This document shows positions 7,203 through 14,068 of a DNA stretch of 14,198 nucleotides, piece by piece. Origin of the DNA: Chloroflexota bacterium (GTDB taxonomy: Bacteria; Chloroflexota; Dehalococcoidia; Lucifugimonadales; UBA3495). Below the pieces are notes generated by a model. The model made no database searches and had not been told where the DNA came from. It saw only the letters and a list, made by a program, of their open reading frames with translations. The first letter of the stretch is position 1. Each line of letters opens with the position of its first letter. The stretch covers positions 1 to 14,198 of the forward strand of contig JADFQT010000027.1 of the NCBI GenBank assembly GCA_022561675.1, in the 5' to 3' direction. A program made the translations under genes and the position numbers.

Positions 7203-8438
7203 CTAGATATCCCCGTTGGCCCGCAGCCGGACCAGGTCCTGCTCGGTCAGACCTAATTCATCCCGATAGATTACCCGGTTGTCTTGACCCAGCCGGGGCG
7301 CGGGGGCATAACCGGGGGATATCTCCTCGCTGAAGAAGATGCCCAAGGGATACTTCAACGGCCCGACCTCCGGATGATCCAGCTCGCTCCAGAAATGACT
7401 CGCCTCCAGCTGGGAGTCTAGCAATAAGTCAGACACGTCGTTCACCGGAAGGAACACCAGGTTGCGTTCCTGGCCCTGATGGAACAGCTCCTCTGATGTA
7501 AATCTAGAGGTGAAGTCCATAAACAAGGCCGTGATGATGTCGTTGTGGGGTGCCCGGTCTTGGTTGCCCCCTCGATACTCCTCGTTGAGTATTTCAGCGT
7601 TGCCGGTCACCTCGTAAATCCATTGGGCCAGGGTATCCCACTCCCGGGGCGTAATGATGCCCGCCGATATCCAGCCATCCCGGCAGGGGTATGCCCCCAG
7701 CGGGATCACCAAGGTCGAAGTGGTGCCGACACGGGTGACGTTTTGCCCCATCTGCTTCCAGGCAAGGGCCGGATGGGCGTCGGTGTAATAGGTGATCAAA
7801 GCCTCGTGAAGGGAGACATCGATGTATTGGCCTTCCCCACCTTTGAGGTCCCGGTAGTAGAGGGCGGCTAAAATGGCCACCGAGGCGTATTGAGCGCCAG
7901 GGTATACTGACTGCGAGTTCCCTTGGCGTACCGGCGGTTCATCTGGTTCGCCGGTAATCTGCATGTATCCGCTGGCGGCCATGGCGATCAGGTCGGAGGA
8001 CTTGTACTTACTCCACACGCCGGTCTGCCCGAAGGGAGTAATTGAGGCCATTACCAGCTGCGGGTTGATTTGGTGCAAGGCGTCATAGTCCAGGCCCAGG
8101 CCCTTCAGGTAGCCCACCGGGAGACTTTCTACCACCGAATCGGCCTTCTTGACTAACCGCCGAAAGAGGGACTGGCCCTCCTCGGTCTCCAGATTAAGGG
8201 TGATGGACCGCTTGTTGGTGTTGTAAAAGAGGAAGGAAAGGCTCTTTTCGGGATGAGGGGCATCGTTGGGGAAGGGGCCCTTAGCCCGCAGGGGGTCTCC
8301 GCCGGGAGCTTCGATTCTAACAACGTCGGCCCCGTAATCGGCCAGCAGCTTGGTGCAGAAGACCCCGCTCTCGTCCGTCAGGTCCAGCACCCGATAGGGC
8401 GGGATTAGGTGGTCATCTGCCAGGGGGTCTCTACTCAT
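7203..8438 (-). CDS. Family III CoA-transferase (CaiB/BaiF) homologue lacking the catalytic Asp
   Basis: 411 residues. The fold is clear: YRVLDLTDESGVFCTKLLADYGADV, RIEAPGGDP (41-49), NKRSITLNLETEEGQ, and AILAALYYRDLKGGEGQYIDVSL (188-210). Aligning that last strand with formyl-CoA transferase and with the neighbouring copy puts Val178 at the nucleophile position. The whole stretch QGNSQSVYPGA (172-182) has no Asp or Glu. It is therefore probably not an ordinary Asp-thioester CoA-transferase on its own. Known precedents are two-subunit family III enzymes such as benzylsuccinate CoA-transferase, in which one subunit lacks the Asp. The start ATG at 8438 has AAGGA 7 nt upstream. It is first in the minus-strand series with the Asp-containing copy 275 bp downstream, and divergent from the gene at 8829. 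I am sure of the family and fairly sure of the missing residue; pairing is inferred. Confidence 0.93.
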   Translation of the reverse strand: MSRDPLADDHLIPPYRVLDLTDESGVFCTKLLADYGADVVRIEAPGGDPLRAKGPFPNDAPHPEKSLSFLFYNTNKRSITLNLETEEGQSLFRRLVKKADSVVESLPVGYLKGLGLDYDALHQINPQLVMASITPFGQTGVWSKYKSSDLIAMAASGYMQITGEPDEPPVRQGNSQSVYPGAQYASVAILAALYYRDLKGGEGQYIDVSLHEALITYYTDAHPALAWKQMGQNVTRVGTTSTLVIPLGAYPCRDGWISAGIITPREWDTLAQWIYEVTGNAEILNEEYRGGNQDRAPHNDIITALFMDFTSRFTSEELFHQGQERNLVFLPVNDVSDLLLDSQLEASHFWSELDHPEVGPLKYPLGIFFSEEISPGYAPAPRLGQDNRVIYRDELGLTEQDLVRLRANGDI

Positions 8439-8587
8439 ACATTATCCTTGGTGCCGCCACAATACCAGAAGGTAATAACTGGGGCAAGGAAAGGCCGTGA
8501 GTCGGGGGCCGCTGTAAATCTTGCAAATGATAATGCTGGCGATGACCCCTCCTTCACCACAGGGTTGAGTAGATCCACTCTCCTCAT

Positions 8588-8665
8588 GCTCTCCCTCCGA
8601 TCACCTGGTGCGTCGCCGCCACTCGTCCGTCCGCGGCTGACGCACCAGGTGATCGGAGGGAGAGC
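8588..8665. repeat. Long perfect inverted repeat (27-bp arms) forming a hairpin
   Basis: Left arm 8588-8614 and right arm 8639-8665 are exact reverse complements over 27 bp. The inner GCCGC (8615-8619) and GCGGC (8633-8637) extend the stem by 5 bp past a single bulged T8638, leaving a 13-nt loop. Further out, CACCACAG (8555-8562) and CTGTGGTG (8670-8677) form another 8-bp pair. It lies in the 390-bp gap between two divergent genes, so it is not a terminator for either. There is no T-run. Perfect arms of this length imply recent origin or selection. Options are a non-autonomous mobile palindrome, a REP-like unit or an operator/structured RNA. No protein fits in it. Confidence 0.85.
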
Positions 8666-8828
8666 CTGACTGTGGTGGACTGGCATCGAAGGACCAGTCT
8701 ATGATGTCGCCATATCGTTGGGCTATGCTCGAAGCCTGACGCCATCCGAAATAAGAAATCCTGGGCAAGACTCCCCGTGTCTCTATGCCCCGGTGGCAAA
8801 CTTAGCCCAAATGAGCGAGGTGCGACCC

Positions 8829-10142
8829 ATGGCCGACCAAATTAGCGAAGAAGAACTGTTGGACTTGGCGCGGAAATTCAGCTTCCGCAGCCGCATGGAC
8901 CGGAACGCAGTCTCCGGCCCGGTCATGGTGTGGGGTAGGGGCTCCGTGGTCCGGGACGTCAACGGCAAAGAGTACCTGGATTTCAACTCGGGCCAAATGT
9001 GTGCCGCCCTGGGGCACAACCACCCGCGCATTGTCCAGGCCCTCCAAGAAAGCTGCGAGACTATCATCCACAGCCACATGAGCATCTTCAACGACCGGGA
9101 GATAATCTTGGCCAGCCGTATGGCCGAAATCTCGCCCCCGGGCATGAACCGCAGCATGTTTCTAACCTCGGGCAGTGACGCCAACGAGGCCGCCATGGCC
9201 ATCGCCAAACGCTACACCGGCGGTTACGAGGTCGCCAGCCCCATGGTCAGCTTCCACGGCATGAACGACTCCACCCGAGCTGTTACCTTTTCCGGCTGGC
9301 ATGAGGGATATGGTCCCTATGCCCCGGGCAACTACCCCATGTTTGCACCCTACCAGTACCGCTGCACCTTCTGCCGGGAGCGCCCGGCCTGCGACTATAC
9401 CTGCCTAAACTCCAGCTTCGATTTGCTGGACGCCCAGGCTGCGGGCCAGTTAGCCGCTGTGATTACCGAGCCGCTTTTCAGTGCGGGAGGCGTCATCGAC
9501 CTGCCGGAGGGCTGGCTCCAAGAGCTGAAGAAAAAGTGCGAGCAGCGGGGCGCATTGCTGATTGTGGATGAGGCCCAGACCGGGCTAGCCAAGCTGGGCA
9601 CCATGTGGGCTTTCCAGCAAGAGGGAGTGGTCCCCGACATTTTCACCGTGTCCAAACACTTCGGTGGCGGAATTGCCATCAGCGCCGCCGTTACAACAGA
9701 TGAGATTGAAGAGAGGGTCGCGGAGACAGGCTTGGTGGTGGGGCACTCTCACTCCAATGACCCCCTGCCCTGCAACTCCGCCATCGCCAGCATAGATATC
9801 ATCTTGGAAGAAGTCCTGGTGGACGTGGCCAAGAGGCTCGGCGAATACTGGAGGCAGCATTTGGAGATTCTGGCCCGGCGGTACAGCCTCATCGGCGACA
9901 TACGTGGACGAGGCCTGTTGCAAGGCATTGAGCTGGTGGAAGACAAGTCAACCAAGGAGCCCGCCTTCCGGAAGGGGCAAGAAATCGGTCGGACTTGCAT
10001 GGACAACGGCCTGATCTTCAGCCTGCGTCGCCGGGGGTCGGTGTTCCGGTTCGTGCCGCCCTTCACCACCACCGAGGACCAAATGGACTTGGCCGCCGAG
10101 ATTCTGGACCACGCCTTTCGCCAAGTAACCGCGTCCACCTAA
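8829..10142 (+). CDS. Class III PLP aminotransferase, 2,2-dialkylglycine decarboxylase-like
   Basis: From ATG 8829 it is 437 residues, close to the 433 of 2,2-dialkylglycine decarboxylase. That start has GAGGTG 6 nt upstream; the earlier in-frame ATGs at 8718 and 8811 lack a site and add an unalignable tail. Fold-type I PLP residues are Asp247 (IVDEAQTG) and Schiff-base Lys276 (TVSKHFGGG). Like dialkylglycine decarboxylase it has Gln56 (FNSGQM), SFHGMND (141-147), EPLFSAGGVIDLPEGW (214-229), SNDPLP and Arg407 (VFRFVPP). The known Trp next to HGM is Phe142 here, which may alter the substrate pocket. An unusual cysteine group C179-x2-C182-x5-C188-x3-C192 follows PYQYR. Expected chemistry is decarboxylation plus transamination, or transamination alone. 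It is a single plus-strand gene, convergent with the epimerase gene. Aspartate- or GABA-type aminotransferase naming is the generic alternative. Confidence 0.9.
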   Translation: MADQISEEELLDLARKFSFRSRMDRNAVSGPVMVWGRGSVVRDVNGKEYLDFNSGQMCAALGHNHPRIVQALQESCETIIHSHMSIFNDREIILASRMAEISPPGMNRSMFLTSGSDANEAAMAIAKRYTGGYEVASPMVSFHGMNDSTRAVTFSGWHEGYGPYAPGNYPMFAPYQYRCTFCRERPACDYTCLNSSFDLLDAQAAGQLAAVITEPLFSAGGVIDLPEGWLQELKKKCEQRGALLIVDEAQTGLAKLGTMWAFQQEGVVPDIFTVSKHFGGGIAISAAVTTDEIEERVAETGLVVGHSHSNDPLPCNSAIASIDIILEEVLVDVAKRLGEYWRQHLEILARRYSLIGDIRGRGLLQGIELVEDKSTKEPAFRKGQEIGRTCMDNGLIFSLRRRGSVFRFVPPFTTTEDQMDLAAEILDHAFRQVTAST

Positions 10143-10382
10143 GCAACCAACTAATGCGCCGTTACGGAGAAACAAGCCCAAGTCCTCGCATTATCACCCA
10201 GGTTCATCACCGGGCGGGCCGGCCCACCCCACTTCAAGCTTCCTCCACCGGAGTGGAAGGTGACCTGAAGGATGCCGTTACGCCGCACGAACCTGACTGG
10301 CTCCTACTTGTTTGCGTAGTCCTCCAAACTTGCCCTGCTGGCTCCCCCATCAAAGTCTGCTTGCGGCCTTCTCCCTACGCCA

Positions 10383-11327
10383 TCAGCGCCGCTCCCCTAT
10401 CGTCGGGAGGCCGGCATCCTGGCGCACCTCATTGATGATCTCCAGCACCCGCTGACGAAAGGGAGCATACTCCAGCTCAAACTCATCCAGCAGGCGGCTG
10501 TTGTCCACCAGGTAATTGGACGACTCTTCCAGGCCGCCGTCGCTATCGAAAGCTATCTGCGCGTTGGGTAGGAACTCCCCGACCAGGTCCGCCAGGGCGC
10601 CCAGGCTGATGGGTGTGCCACCGGAGTTGTAAACCGGATGTTGGGTGGAGTCGACCAGGAGGACCCGGACAAAGGCCTCCGCTATGTCCTCTACGTGGAT
10701 CGGCAGCCGCATCAGGGATTTGTGGGGAAAACTGACCGGCTCTCCCCGGGCGGGAAGGGTGATGCACCGCACGTGATCGGTTGAGCCACGGACTTTGTCC
10801 GGACCGGTGACGTTAGCCGGCCGAATTCCGGTGATGGACATGCCGTAGTTCTGGATGTACTGCTTGGCCTGAAACTCGTTGAAGATCTTGTGAACGGCGT
10901 ACTGGCTGGTGCCATAGGTTGGAGCGTCTTCGTCGATAGGCTGGTCACCAAAGTGCTTCTGCGGGCCGCTTACCGCGATAGAGCTGGCGTATACAACCCG
11001 CTTGACTCCGCAGAGCCTGGCCGCCTCAAAGCAGTTGTCCATGCCCAAGACATTCAACCGCATGGTGTAGTTCGGCCTGTCCTCGCCCCCACCCAGAAGA
11101 TATGCCAGGTTAATGATACGGTCGGGCCGGTACTCGATAACGGCCTTGACCACATCATCGAACTGGGTGACATCGCCTCGAACGACCTCCACCTGATCCT
11201 TCATTTCGACAAAGGAGGCAGCCCCGGGGTTGATGTCCAAAGCTACTACCTGCTGGTCCCGCTCCACCAGCTTCCGAATAACCCGTGGTCCGATAAAGCC
11301 GCACGCGCCCAATACTAATACGGTCAT
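10383..11327 (-). CDS. NAD-dependent epimerase/dehydratase (extended SDR)
   Basis: 314 residues, typical of extended short-chain dehydrogenases related to UDP-sugar 4-epimerases. The Rossmann motif is G7-A-C-G10-F-I-G13, and Asp31 at the end of strand 2 favours NAD. GDVT follows at 51-54, as in the family. The catalytic residues are Ser115/Ser116 (VVYASSIAVSG) and the Y-x3-K motif Tyr143-A-V-H-Lys147. GIRPANVTGP (167-176) and HVEDIAEAF (211-219) are the usual later motifs. The ATG at 11327 has GGAGG 5 nt upstream, and a good promoter lies about 90 nt further up. It stands alone, convergent with the PLP enzyme and divergent from the amidohydrolase. No glycosyltransferases or sugar genes are near, so the substrate may be a nucleotide sugar or another small alcohol or ketone. 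Confidence 0.94.
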   Translation of the reverse strand: MTVLVLGACGFIGPRVIRKLVERDQQVVALDINPGAASFVEMKDQVEVVRGDVTQFDDVVKAVIEYRPDRIINLAYLLGGGEDRPNYTMRLNVLGMDNCFEAARLCGVKRVVYASSIAVSGPQKHFGDQPIDEDAPTYGTSQYAVHKIFNEFQAKQYIQNYGMSITGIRPANVTGPDKVRGSTDHVRCITLPARGEPVSFPHKSLMRLPIHVEDIAEAFVRVLLVDSTQHPVYNSGGTPISLGALADLVGEFLPNAQIAFDSDGGLEESSNYLVDNSRLLDEFELEYAPFRQRVLEIINEVRQDAGLPTIGERR

Positions 11328-11370
11328 TTCCGCCTCCTTTTACACCAGCTAGCTTGCAATAAGTAGGTCA

Positions 11371-11411
11371 GCCTCCCGCCGCTGGTCCAATCCGGAATTA
11401 CCTCGGGAGGC
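11371..11411 (-). promoter_or_regulatory. Inverted repeat at the predicted 5' end of the epimerase transcript
   Basis: GCCTCCCG (11371-11378) and CGGGAGGC (11404-11411) form an exact 8-bp inverted repeat with a 25-nt loop. The outer edge falls about 7 nt after the predicted -10 hexamer, so the mRNA would start with this stem. It may stabilise the 5' end, act as an operator or regulate translation. Confidence 0.4.
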
Positions 11412-11417
11412 AGGGCG

Positions 11418-11446
11418 AGTATATGAGGCACGAGCTATAGCGTCAA
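11418..11446 (-). promoter_or_regulatory. Sigma70-type promoter of the epimerase gene
   Basis: On the minus strand, TTGACG (11446-11441), a 17-bp spacer and TATACT (11423-11418) each match consensus at 5 of 6 positions, with ideal spacing. Transcription would start near 11411, giving a leader of about 84 nt before the ATG at 11327. It is the best promoter match I found. Confidence 0.65.
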
Positions 11447-11594
11447 TTAAACGGACCCCCAACTCCTAGATTGGTGGGCTTAACCCTCACCGTCCCAGTG
11501 CCGCACCTGACGATGAGGGTCCCATGGCGGTGGATCTGGAGAAATTGCCGTTACCACACTGCCGGCAAGGCTCCGGTGTTACAATCGCCGCACA

Positions 11595-11638
11595 ACCACC
11601 GGGTCAAGCCAATCCCTATCCGGGTCTTGACAGGTGGT
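11595..11638. promoter_or_regulatory. Interrupted dyad upstream of the amidohydrolase gene
   Basis: ACCACC-gg-GTCAAG (11595-11608) is mirrored by CTTGAC-a-GGTGGT (11626-11638): 12 paired bases with a small internal asymmetry and a 17-nt centre. The right arm contains a perfect TTGACA (11627-11632), but no -10 follows at 16-18 bp. It ends 87 nt before the ATG at 11725. It may be an operator or a leader hairpin; it is unproven. Confidence 0.3.
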
Positions 11639-11724
11639 GCCCCAGGGAGGCCGTCGCCCGGCCACCCGAGGCCGTGCCGTGCCAGTTAGGAAGATTGCGA
11701 TAGAAATGCCAAAAGGAGAACGCC

Positions 11725-12543
11725 ATGCTGATTGTTGACGCTCAGGTCCATATTTGGGGGACCGGTCTGCCCACCAATCCCGCCCACCGGCAGATAACCT
11801 CATTCACTGCGGATGACCTGCTGAAGGAAATGGACGAAGCTGGCGTCGATTCCGCGGTGATCCACCCGCCAGGGTGGGACCCCAATTCCAACCAACTGGC
11901 CATCGAGGCGGCACGCCAGCACCCCAACCGGTTGTCGATATTGGGCAACTTCCCTCTGGACCGTCCGGAGAGCCGGGAGCTCGTCGCGGGATGGAAACAG
12001 CAGCCTGGGATGTTGGGACTCAGGTTCTCTTTCCTGCAACCCCATCAGCAGACCTGGCCAACCGATGGGACTATGGACTGGCTGTGGCCCGCCGCTGATG
12101 CTGCGGGGTTGCCGGTGGGGCTGGCGGCGGCCAACTTCCTGCCGGTAGTCGGACAGATTGCGGAACAGTACCCTGGGCTGCGGCTGATAGTCGATCATAT
12201 GGGAAGGCCAGGCGGCACAACCGATGACGCAGCATGGGCCAGTCTGCCCGACCTACTGGACCTGGCCAAGTATCCCAACGTAGGCTGTAAGGCCACCGGA
12301 GCGCCCAGCTACTCCAGCGGGCCTTATCCCTTCGCCAACATCCACGATCATCTCCACCGGATATACGATGCCTTCGGGCCTCAGCGCATGTTCTGGGGCA
12401 CCGATATCACCCGCATGCCATGTTCCTGGCACCAGTGCGTAACCCTGTTTACCGAGGAACTGCCCTGGTTATCGGAAAGCGACAAGGAGCTGATTATGGG
12501 GCAGGCCTTCTGCAAATGGATTGGCTGGGACTTGCCGGCGTAA
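11725..12543 (+). CDS. Amidohydrolase-2 family TIM-barrel hydrolase
   Basis: 272 residues, normal for the amidohydrolase-2 family (lactonases, 2-pyrone-4,6-dicarboxylate hydrolase, decarboxylases). The ATG at 11725 has AAGGAG 6 nt upstream. The barrel starts with VDAQVHIWG: Asp5, and Gln7 where most members have the first His of H-x-H, then His9. Later landmarks are GLRFSFLQP (98-106), IVDHMGRP with His158, and WGTDI with Asp227, the usual general base/metal ligand. The Gln substitution is common in lactonase-like members from memory, and these often need no metal or a single metal. The cytoplasmic location is inferred from the absence of a signal peptide. It is followed 210 bp later by an acetamidase/formamidase on the same strand, suggesting a joint role in hydrolysing a lactone or amide compound. 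The substrate is unknown. Confidence 0.92.
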   Translation: MLIVDAQVHIWGTGLPTNPAHRQITSFTADDLLKEMDEAGVDSAVIHPPGWDPNSNQLAIEAARQHPNRLSILGNFPLDRPESRELVAGWKQQPGMLGLRFSFLQPHQQTWPTDGTMDWLWPAADAAGLPVGLAAANFLPVVGQIAEQYPGLRLIVDHMGRPGGTTDDAAWASLPDLLDLAKYPNVGCKATGAPSYSSGPYPFANIHDHLHRIYDAFGPQRMFWGTDITRMPCSWHQCVTLFTEELPWLSESDKELIMGQAFCKWIGWDLPA

Positions 12544-12594
12544 GCCTTACCAAGCCGCCTCGTGAGAAAGCCGGAGGTAAGGCAGATTTCTGCC
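12544..12594 (+). terminator. Overlapping hairpins right after the amidohydrolase stop codon
   Basis: GCCTTACC (12544-12551) pairs exactly with GGTAAGGC (12576-12583). A second stem, GGCAGA-TT-TCTGCC (12581-12594), shares GGC with the first, so only one can form at a time. There is no U-run. It could be a processing or attenuation structure between the two plus-strand genes, or chance. Confidence 0.3.
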
Positions 12595-12753
12595 CTTCGG
12601 CCTCCAGATGGCCTGGCAAAGTCCTTTAAGACAGCCAGCACTGACTCAGCGGAGGTCGAAGAGACCGCCCATTGCGGCAGGTAACCAACCGCTGCGGAAA
12701 GACAGGGGGAACTTGCGACATAGATTCGCGACGGCTTCAACAGGGGGTTACAA

Positions 12754-13863
12754 GTGAAGATAATCGAGTTGGACTACAGCAAACGTTGCGGCGACGAGCC
12801 GGAAAAGGGACACAACCGGTGGCACCCGGATATACCGCCCGCGGCGAGGGCCGAACCCGGCGAGGAGGTGGTGCTGCAGACGAGGAACGCCTTCGACGGC
12901 GAGATTTCCCCGACCTCCATTGCCGACGATCTAAGGAACGTAAACCTGAATGTGGTCCACCCATTGACCGGGCCGGTGTATGTGGAGGGGGCACAGCCAG
13001 GAGACCTGCTGGAAGTAAACATCCTGAATATCGAGCCGGCGTCCTGGGGGTTCACCAGCATTATCCCCGGCTTCGGCTTCCTGCGGGACCTGTTCCTCGA
13101 GCCGTACCTGGTCCACTGGAACATCAGCGACGGGTATGCCGAGTCCGCCGACCTTCCGGGGGTGCGGGTTCCAGGAGCACCCTTCATGGGAACCATCGGC
13201 GTGGCTCCATCTCGAAAGCTGCGACAGGAAATCCTGCTGCGAGAGGAGGAGCTACGCTTGCGGGGCGGCATGGTGCTGGGTCCGGAGCCGAGGGACGCCG
13301 TGCCCTCCTATGAACCTTTGGCATCCGAAGGGCTGCGCACCATTCCTCCCCGCGAGCACGGCGGCAACCTGGATATCAAGCAACTAACTGCGGGCACCAG
13401 ACTACTTTTACCAGTTTTTACCGAGGGCGCTCTCTTCTCCGCTGGGGACGCCCACTTCGCCCAGGGAGACTCGGAATGCTGCGGCACCGCCATTGAAATG
13501 GACTGCACCCTGCACGTAAGCTTTGAGGTCCGCAAAGGAGAGGCTACACGTCGCAACATAGGGTTCCCCATATTCGAAAGAGACGACTATTTCACCACCC
13601 CAGAGATGGCGGCTCCCAAGAGGTTTCTGGCAGCCACCGGCATGTGTATCACAGAGGATGGCACCAACGAGTCGGAGAACGCCACCCTCGCTGCCCGACA
13701 TGCCCTGCTAAACATGATCCAGTTAATTATGGAGCGGGGTTGGTCCAGGGAGCAGGCCTACTGTATTTGCAGTGTGGCGGTTGACCTTAAAATAAGCGAG
13801 ATGGTCGACGTTCCCAACTTTGTTGTTTCGGCCTTCCTGCCGCTCGACATATTCACCGCGTAG
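12754..13863 (+). CDS. Acetamidase/formamidase (FmdA/AmdA family)
   Basis: 369 residues, within the family range. It uses a GTG start at 12754, preceded by AGGGGGT about 5 nt upstream; no in-frame ATG is better placed. Family enzymes hydrolyse formamide or short aliphatic amides to ammonia and the acid. Conserved blocks in order: GHNRWHPDIPPAARAEPGE (19-37), VHPLTGPVYVEGAQPGDLLEV (68-88), PGAPFMGTIGVAP (140-152), PPREHGGNLDIKQLTAG (198-214), and EGALFSAGDAHFAQGDSE followed by CCGTAIE (224-248). The long middle region and the C-terminal ATLAARHALLNMIQ are also typical. No signal peptide is seen, so it is cytoplasmic. It is 210 bp downstream of the amidohydrolase on the same strand. Many family members act on amides other than formamide, so the substrate is open. 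Confidence 0.95.
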   Translation: MKIIELDYSKRCGDEPEKGHNRWHPDIPPAARAEPGEEVVLQTRNAFDGEISPTSIADDLRNVNLNVVHPLTGPVYVEGAQPGDLLEVNILNIEPASWGFTSIIPGFGFLRDLFLEPYLVHWNISDGYAESADLPGVRVPGAPFMGTIGVAPSRKLRQEILLREEELRLRGGMVLGPEPRDAVPSYEPLASEGLRTIPPREHGGNLDIKQLTAGTRLLLPVFTEGALFSAGDAHFAQGDSECCGTAIEMDCTLHVSFEVRKGEATRRNIGFPIFERDDYFTTPEMAAPKRFLAATGMCITEDGTNESENATLAARHALLNMIQLIMERGWSREQAYCICSVAVDLKISEMVDVPNFVVSAFLPLDIFTA

Positions 13864-14004
13864 ACCATTAGAGGCAGGAAACACCATCAGTGGTTCCCGT
13901 TCTGGGTTAATGCTCCCCGCATTTTCCAGCCACGGTGCGGCCATCCATTGATATGGAGGCTTTTAGCTCCGTCGGCTGTGGTCGATCCCTCCCGAAGGAG
14001 GTTC

Positions 14005-14040
14005 TGGCCAATGAAAGGGTGCAGATTGAAGGAAACCAAC
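14005..14040. repeat. Possible IS21-type transposon end repeats
   Basis: Two loosely similar tandem units (GGCCAATGAAAGGGTGC at 14006-14022; GCAGATTGAAGGAAACC at 14021-14037) follow the istB remnant. Multiple short terminal repeats next to istB are typical of IS21-family ends. The similarity between the units is weak (shared A-T/TGAA-G core). Confidence 0.25.
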
Positions 14041-14068
14041 CCCCAGGGCGTAAAAATCTAGAGCATAT

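Noticed and set aside
8718..8828. N-terminal extension of the PLP enzyme from the ATG at 8718
   Set aside because: The added 37 residues do not resemble the family. The ATG at 8829 has a GAGGTG site and gives the expected length.
10212..10229. GC-rich palindrome GGGCCGGCCC between the convergent PLP enzyme and epimerase genes as a terminator
   Set aside because: It has no loop and no T-run, and such GC palindromes are expected by chance in this composition. The rest of the 240-bp gap shows nothing firm.
12672..13313. 213-residue plus-strand frame overlapping the amidase start
   Set aside because: It overlaps the FmdA/AmdA gene in another frame. Its Arg/Gly-rich sequence has no recognisable motif, whereas the amidase frame matches its family throughout.
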